From: an uncultured Verrucomicrobiota bacterium
GTDB taxonomy: Bacteria; Verrucomicrobiota; Verrucomicrobiia; Opitutales; Opitutaceae
Direction of reading: 5' to 3'
NCBI GenBank assembly: GCA_903919625.1
Contig: CAIXIZ010000134.1
Coordinates: forward strand, 1-14,844
DNA: 14,844 nucleotides
The notes below the pieces were generated by a model, which worked only from the letters and a program-made list of their open reading frames with translations, was not told the origin of the DNA and ran no database searches. Shown piece by piece: positions 13,507 through 14,844 of this stretch (the first letter of the stretch is position 1; each line of letters starts with the position of its first letter). The position numbers and the translations under genes are program-made.

Positions 13507-14844
13507 ATGTCGGGCGCCCCATCAGTCACGCCATCGGTCGCAGTGAACCCTTCGACCGCAGCCACCCCGGCCGGTGGTCAGAAAACGTTCTCCGCCAGAC
13601 ACGACCTGTCGCCCACCGAGGCCTGGCAGCCTTTGCCCAAGGCCGAATGGAACGCCGAGGCCGCGCGCCATCTGCTCCGCCGGGCGGGATGGACGGCCCG
13701 GCCCGCCGAAGTGAATCAGGCGCTCAAGGATGGTCTCACCGCCACGCTCAATCGTCTCTTTCCCTCCCGGGCCACCCCCTTTCCACCTCCGGCCTCCGTT
13801 GCCGCCTTGAGTGAAAAAATGGCCGCGGCACAGACCGAGATGGGCGGCACCACCGCCCCGCCGGGCAGCCCGGCCCGGCAGGCGGCGCAACGCGAACTCA
13901 ATGCTGATTTCCAGCAGGCGGAGCAGGATCTCACGGTGCGCTGGCTCGAGTTCGCCGGCCGGCCCGAAAACGCGGTGATGGAGAAGTGGGTGCTCTTTCT
14001 CAGCGATGTTTATGTCGTCAGTCAGGAAAAGGTGAAAAACCCCCAGTTGGTCCATGCGCATCAGGTGACCCTCCGCGCCGGAGGGCTCGGCCCTGCGCCC
14101 ACCCTGACCAAGGCCGTGCTGCGCTCGCCCGCCATGATCATGTATCTCGATTTGCAGCAGAGCCAGCGCGGCGCACCCAACGAAAATTTCGCCCGCGAGC
14201 TGTTCGAGCTGTTCCTCCTCGGTGAGGGCAATTACACGGAAGCGGACATCAAGGAGGCCGCGCGCGCTTTCACCGGTTACCGGCAGATGCAGGGGGTGTT
14301 TCGCTTCGTGCCCGGCCAGCACGACCCGTCGGCCAAGACCATTTTCGGCCACACCGGCCTCTACGACGGCGACGATGTGATTGACCTGGCCTACACTTTG
14401 CCTGCCGCCGGCCGCTATCTGGCCCACAAGCTCGCGCGATTCTATCTGACGGATGACCCGGTGCCTGCGGAACACCTGGCGGCGCTCGGCGAGTGGTGGC
14501 ACGGGACGGCGGACCACGACCTGCGGCAGCTCGCGCACCAGTTCTTCGGCAGCCGGATGTTTTTCGACCCGGCCTATCGCGGCAATTACATCAAAAGCCC
14601 GGTGCAGTTCCTGCTCGGCCTGGTACAGGACCTCAATCTTGACTTGGCCCCGCTCCCGCGCCGCACCATCAATCCTCTCCGCCTGATGGGGCAGATGCCT
14701 TTTCGTCCGCCCAATGTACGCGGCTGGGTAGGCGGACGGAACTGGATCAACTCCAGCACGCTCACGGCCCGCCGGCAGACGGTCGAAACCCTTTTCGCCC
14801 CATTGCCGGAAGCCAGCCTGAACGCCGACGAGCTGGCCGCGCTC
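13507..14844 (+). CDS. DUF1800-family protein, truncated at the right edge
   Basis: 446 codons are present with no stop. DUF1800 (PF08811) signs are clear: ARHLLRRAGW (53-62), MEKWVLFLSDVYVVS, NENFARELFELFLLGEGNYT (225-244) followed by DIKEAARAFTGY, then HKLARFYL and PFRPPNVRGWVGGRNWI (398-414). These proteins are usually followed by a DUF1501 (secreted sulfatase-like) gene. The pair is abundant in Planctomycetota, Verrucomicrobiota and Proteobacteria, but its biochemical role is not established. The N-terminus is Ser/Thr/Pro/Ala-rich (MSGAPSVTPSVAVNPSTAAT) and shows no Sec or Tat signal, so export is not predicted from it. An Ala/Gln-rich, probably coiled stretch lies at about 97-140. ATG 13507 follows an inverted repeat, with no Shine-Dalgarno. 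It is divergent from the esterase. The expected DUF1501 partner would lie beyond the window. Confidence 0.92.
   Translation, partial: MSGAPSVTPSVAVNPSTAATPAGGQKTFSARHDLSPTEAWQPLPKAEWNAEAARHLLRRAGWTARPAEVNQALKDGLTATLNRLFPSRATPFPPPASVAALSEKMAAAQTEMGGTTAPPGSPARQAAQRELNADFQQAEQDLTVRWLEFAGRPENAVMEKWVLFLSDVYVVSQEKVKNPQLVHAHQVTLRAGGLGPAPTLTKAVLRSPAMIMYLDLQQSQRGAPNENFARELFELFLLGEGNYTEADIKEAARAFTGYRQMQGVFRFVPGQHDPSAKTIFGHTGLYDGDDVIDLAYTLPAAGRYLAHKLARFYLTDDPVPAEHLAALGEWWHGTADHDLRQLAHQFFGSRMFFDPAYRGNYIKSPVQFLLGLVQDLNLDLAPLPRRTINPLRLMGQMPFRPPNVRGWVGGRNWINSSTLTARRQTVETLFAPLPEASLNADELAAL

Noticed and set aside
13522..14538. Minus-strand open frame of 338 codons opposite the DUF1800 gene
   Set aside because: Antisense shadow of a gene with the full set of DUF1800 motifs.
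1..14844. CRISPR array, tRNA, rRNA, transposase or integrase
   Set aside because: No regularly spaced direct repeats, no cloverleaf or rRNA sequence recognised, and no mobile-element protein motif in any frame.

Overview
The window is GC-rich bacterial chromosome. I read it as Verrucomicrobiota, probably Opitutaceae-like, from the mix of families: a Prc-type tail-specific protease, a DUF1800 protein, a rhomboid-like protein with an EF-hand-like helical C-terminus, a DUF5060/DUF4038 glycoside hydrolase, and a membrane-anchored protein with a pseudopilin-G-like end. This placement is inference. No tRNA, rRNA, CRISPR array, transposase or phage gene was seen. Two genes are cut by the window edges.

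Layout: (1) 1-2408, minus strand: the N-terminal part of a periplasmic tail-specific protease (cut at the left edge), preceded upstream by a rhomboid-family membrane protein whose protease site looks degenerate. (2) 2531-7038, plus strand, divergent from the rhomboid gene: an SDR dehydrogenase, a secreted CE7-like alpha/beta hydrolase and a secreted DUF5060/DUF4038 glycoside hydrolase. The last two are only 12 bases apart. This looks like a small carbohydrate-catabolism cluster: the glycosidase and esterase act outside the cytoplasm, and the SDR acts on a released sugar or sugar acid inside. (3) 7039-8120: mostly non-coding sequence with one small hypothetical gene and two strong palindromes. 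One palindrome matches the MqsA/YgiT-type antitoxin operator pattern, but no toxin-antitoxin genes are nearby. (4) 8121-10764, plus strand: an AI-2E/PerM-family membrane protein, a small zinc-ribbon membrane protein and an MBL-fold putative DNA exonuclease that ends in a textbook sliding-clamp-binding motif. (5) 10761-10822: two inverted, REP-like hairpins that supply the stop codons of both convergent genes. (6) 10819-13374, minus strand: a GspG-like anchored protein and a secreted esterase of the PF00756 type. (7) 13507 to the right edge, plus strand: a DUF1800 protein, divergent from the esterase.

I did not find a complete new defence or mobile system. The observations most worth follow-up are the clamp-binding tail on the MBL nuclease, the rhomboid with Cys at the Ser position, the REP-like pair forming two stop codons, and the orphan 27-bp palindrome. 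All protein identifications come from reading motifs; no database search was run.
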